A stretch of DNA of 6,403 nucleotides, taken from NCBI GenBank assembly GCA_025996755.1, contig BNTR01000140.1, positions 1-6,403 on the forward strand. The letters run 5' to 3'. The DNA is from Bacteroidia bacterium. Its GTDB lineage: Bacteria; Bacteroidota; Bacteroidia; Bacteroidales; Azobacteroidaceae. Under the pieces are notes generated by a model, which was given only the letters and a program-made list of their open reading frames with translations, ran no database searches and had not been told where the DNA came from. Below, piece by piece: positions 6,014 through 6,403 of the stretch. Made by a program: the position numbers and the translations under genes. Each line of letters opens with the position of its first letter. Positions within the stretch are counted from its first letter, which is position 1.

Positions 6014-6118
6014 ATCCAAAGGAAGACTTCATGCGATACTTTGTACTGAAGTTTATCTTGTGTAGTGGACTGTTAAGCAGTTTTCCACTACCTTTTTTAT
6101 ATATCCAAAGGAAGACTT
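6014..6118. repeat. 16-bp direct repeat, two copies 89 bases apart
   Basis: ATCCAAAGGAAGACTT occurs at 6014-6029 and 6103-6118. Both copies are followed by (C)ATGC and, about 20 bases later, by TTTATCTT, so the duplicated units are about 45 bases long and partly diverged. The second copy lies just downstream of the IS110 transposase stop on the minus strand. The pair may be the duplicated ends of two related IS copies. Confidence 0.7.
6062..6098 (+). terminator. Rho-independent-terminator-like hairpin
   Basis: GTAGTGGA (6062-6069) pairs perfectly with TCCACTAC (6084-6091); an inner CTG/CAG stem closes the loop, and CTTTTTT follows at 6092-6098. The hairpin plus T run is oriented to stop rightward transcription from the 5977-6010 promoter, giving a possible RNA of about 80 bases. 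The stem is only moderately GC-rich. Confidence 0.5.
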
Positions 6119-6147
6119 ATGCTCCTCTTTACCTGATATTTATCTTT

Positions 6148-6254
6148 TCAAACAACCGATGAAAAATTTTCTTGTTTGTTCCATAACGTGTAAATTAAAC
6201 CCAATAATTTTCTTTGCTGTGCAACTGCCGCAACCATTGGTATCCCCTTTTTAT
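6148..6254 (-). pseudogene. C-terminal tail of an IS110-family transposase
   Basis: The minus strand from 6255 down to a TGA at 6148-6150 reads DKKGIPMVAAVAQRK, then LLGLIYTLWNKQENFSSVV. This is the characteristic end of IS110/IS1111 transposases (Transposase_20, PF02371), where a lysine-rich turn is followed by a conserved helix of the VAVxRKLLxLIYTLWK type. These DEDD transposases work with an RNA guide (bridge RNA) encoded in a non-coding end of the element. Only about 35 residues remain: upstream of 6255 the DNA switches to an inverted copy of the GntR gene start, so the catalytic parts are absent. After the stop another open stretch (KDKYQVKRSISLPLDI) suggests the original tail was longer. 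Confidence 0.6.
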
Positions 6255-6352
6255 CCCGCAAATATTATTTTTAAAAAATATGAAAATAGCATTGAATCAT
6301 AACAGTCATATTCCTTTGTATATACAAATAGAAGAGCAAATAAGGAATATGA
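6255..6352 (+). repeat. Inverted copy of the GntR gene start and leader
   Basis: These 98 bases are the exact reverse complement of 5640-5737 (coordinate pairs sum to 11992). They include the GntR ATG, now at 6280 on the plus strand, and its first 24 codons, but not the promoter box. After residue 24 the frame runs into folded-back sequence and stops at 6385-6387, giving a meaningless 35-codon product, so this is a gene fragment. Zero divergence from the original means a very recent or artificial copy. Confidence 0.95.
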
Positions 6353-6403
6353 CTGTTATGATTCAATGCTATTTTCATATTTTTTAAAAATAATATTTGC
6401 GGG
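6255..6403. repeat. Perfect 62-bp-arm hairpin ending the window
   Basis: Positions 6255-6316 and 6342-6403 are exact reverse complements around a 25-base loop (6317-6341). The right arm is also a direct copy of 5676-5737. The window ends exactly at the outer edge of the repeated sequence (5737 equals 6255 and 6403), as an assembler would stop at a branch point. This points to fold-back template switching at the 11-bp inverted repeat of the GntR gene, in the cell or during DNA amplification. Confidence 0.95.

Larger units (their letters stand above)
5748..6147. other. Non-coding region rich in repeats and promoter-like elements
   Basis: About 400 bases with no convincing protein gene. It contains a long imperfect palindrome (5816-5885), a rightward promoter (5977-6010), a terminator-like hairpin (6062-6098) and a 16-bp direct repeat (6014-6029 and 6103-6118). 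The part left of 5815 includes GTTATGAGTTATG and CCCGTAGGCAGGG, for which I have no explanation. The right part may be the non-coding end of the IS110-type element whose transposase tail starts at 6148. Confidence 0.6.

Noticed and set aside
5756..6065. Open frames on both strands across the palindrome, both containing NISRCKGTR
   Set aside because: The shared peptide is simply the palindrome read on both strands, and neither frame has other protein-like features.
6031..6162. 43-codon frame behind the 5977-6010 promoter (MRYFVLKFIL...)
   Set aside because: It runs through the terminator-like hairpin and the direct repeat, has no recognisable motif, and overlaps the IS110 tail in antisense. 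A non-coding product is more likely.

Overview
The window reads as a piece of a Bacteroidota genome, most likely a Bacteroidales-type organism. Genes are preceded by the phylum's -7 promoter box (TAnnTTTG, here nearly always TACCTTTG) rather than by Shine-Dalgarno sequences. A BspA-type leucine-rich-repeat fragment is followed by a relic of a type IX secretion sorting domain (HVYPNLT), a secretion system confined to this phylum. Most of the window is AT-rich; lepA is clearly richer in GC than its neighbours.

Layout, left to right. (1) Positions 1-122 hold what looks like the start of a leftward gene cut by the window edge, with its promoter. (2) 122-600 is a BspA-like LRR gene fragment, cut off at the 5' end in the middle of the repeat array and frameshifted before a broken T9SS sorting domain. 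(3) 600-1424 is an intact uracil-DNA-glycosylase-like protein that unexpectedly carries a signal-peptide-like N-terminus. (4) 1372-2424, leftward, is a DUF2142 membrane protein that has lost its C-terminus and ends inside the tail of the previous gene; an 11-base C tract lies early in its reading frame. (5) 2568-3122 is a two-gene rightward operon of small proteins with the layout of a toxin-antitoxin pair. (6) 3142-4932, leftward, is lepA (elongation factor 4), complete. (7) 4975-5712, leftward, is a complete GntR/HutC-type regulator upstream of lepA. (8) 5713-6147 has no convincing gene but contains a 29-bp-arm palindrome carrying inward-facing promoter boxes, a promoter followed about 50 bases later by a terminator-like hairpin, and a 16-bp direct repeat. 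(9) 6148-6254, leftward, is the C-terminal tail of an IS110-family transposase. (10) 6255-6403 is an inverted copy of the start of the GntR gene which then folds back on itself as a perfect 62-bp-arm hairpin, ending the window exactly at the repeat boundary.

Only lepA, the GntR gene, the small two-gene operon and probably the glycosylase-like gene look intact. The rest is a patchwork of gene remnants (LRR fragment, truncated DUF2142 gene, transposase tail), as expected of an accessory or decaying region around one housekeeping gene. The terminal hairpin is best explained by fold-back template switching at an 11-bp inverted repeat inside the GntR gene. That may be an amplification or assembly artefact, so the linkage of the IS110 tail to this locus is not secure on its right side. 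I see no convincing new defence or mobile system. The points most worth checking are the C11 tract, the secreted-looking glycosylase-like protein, the small operon, the palindrome with facing promoters and the terminal fold-back.
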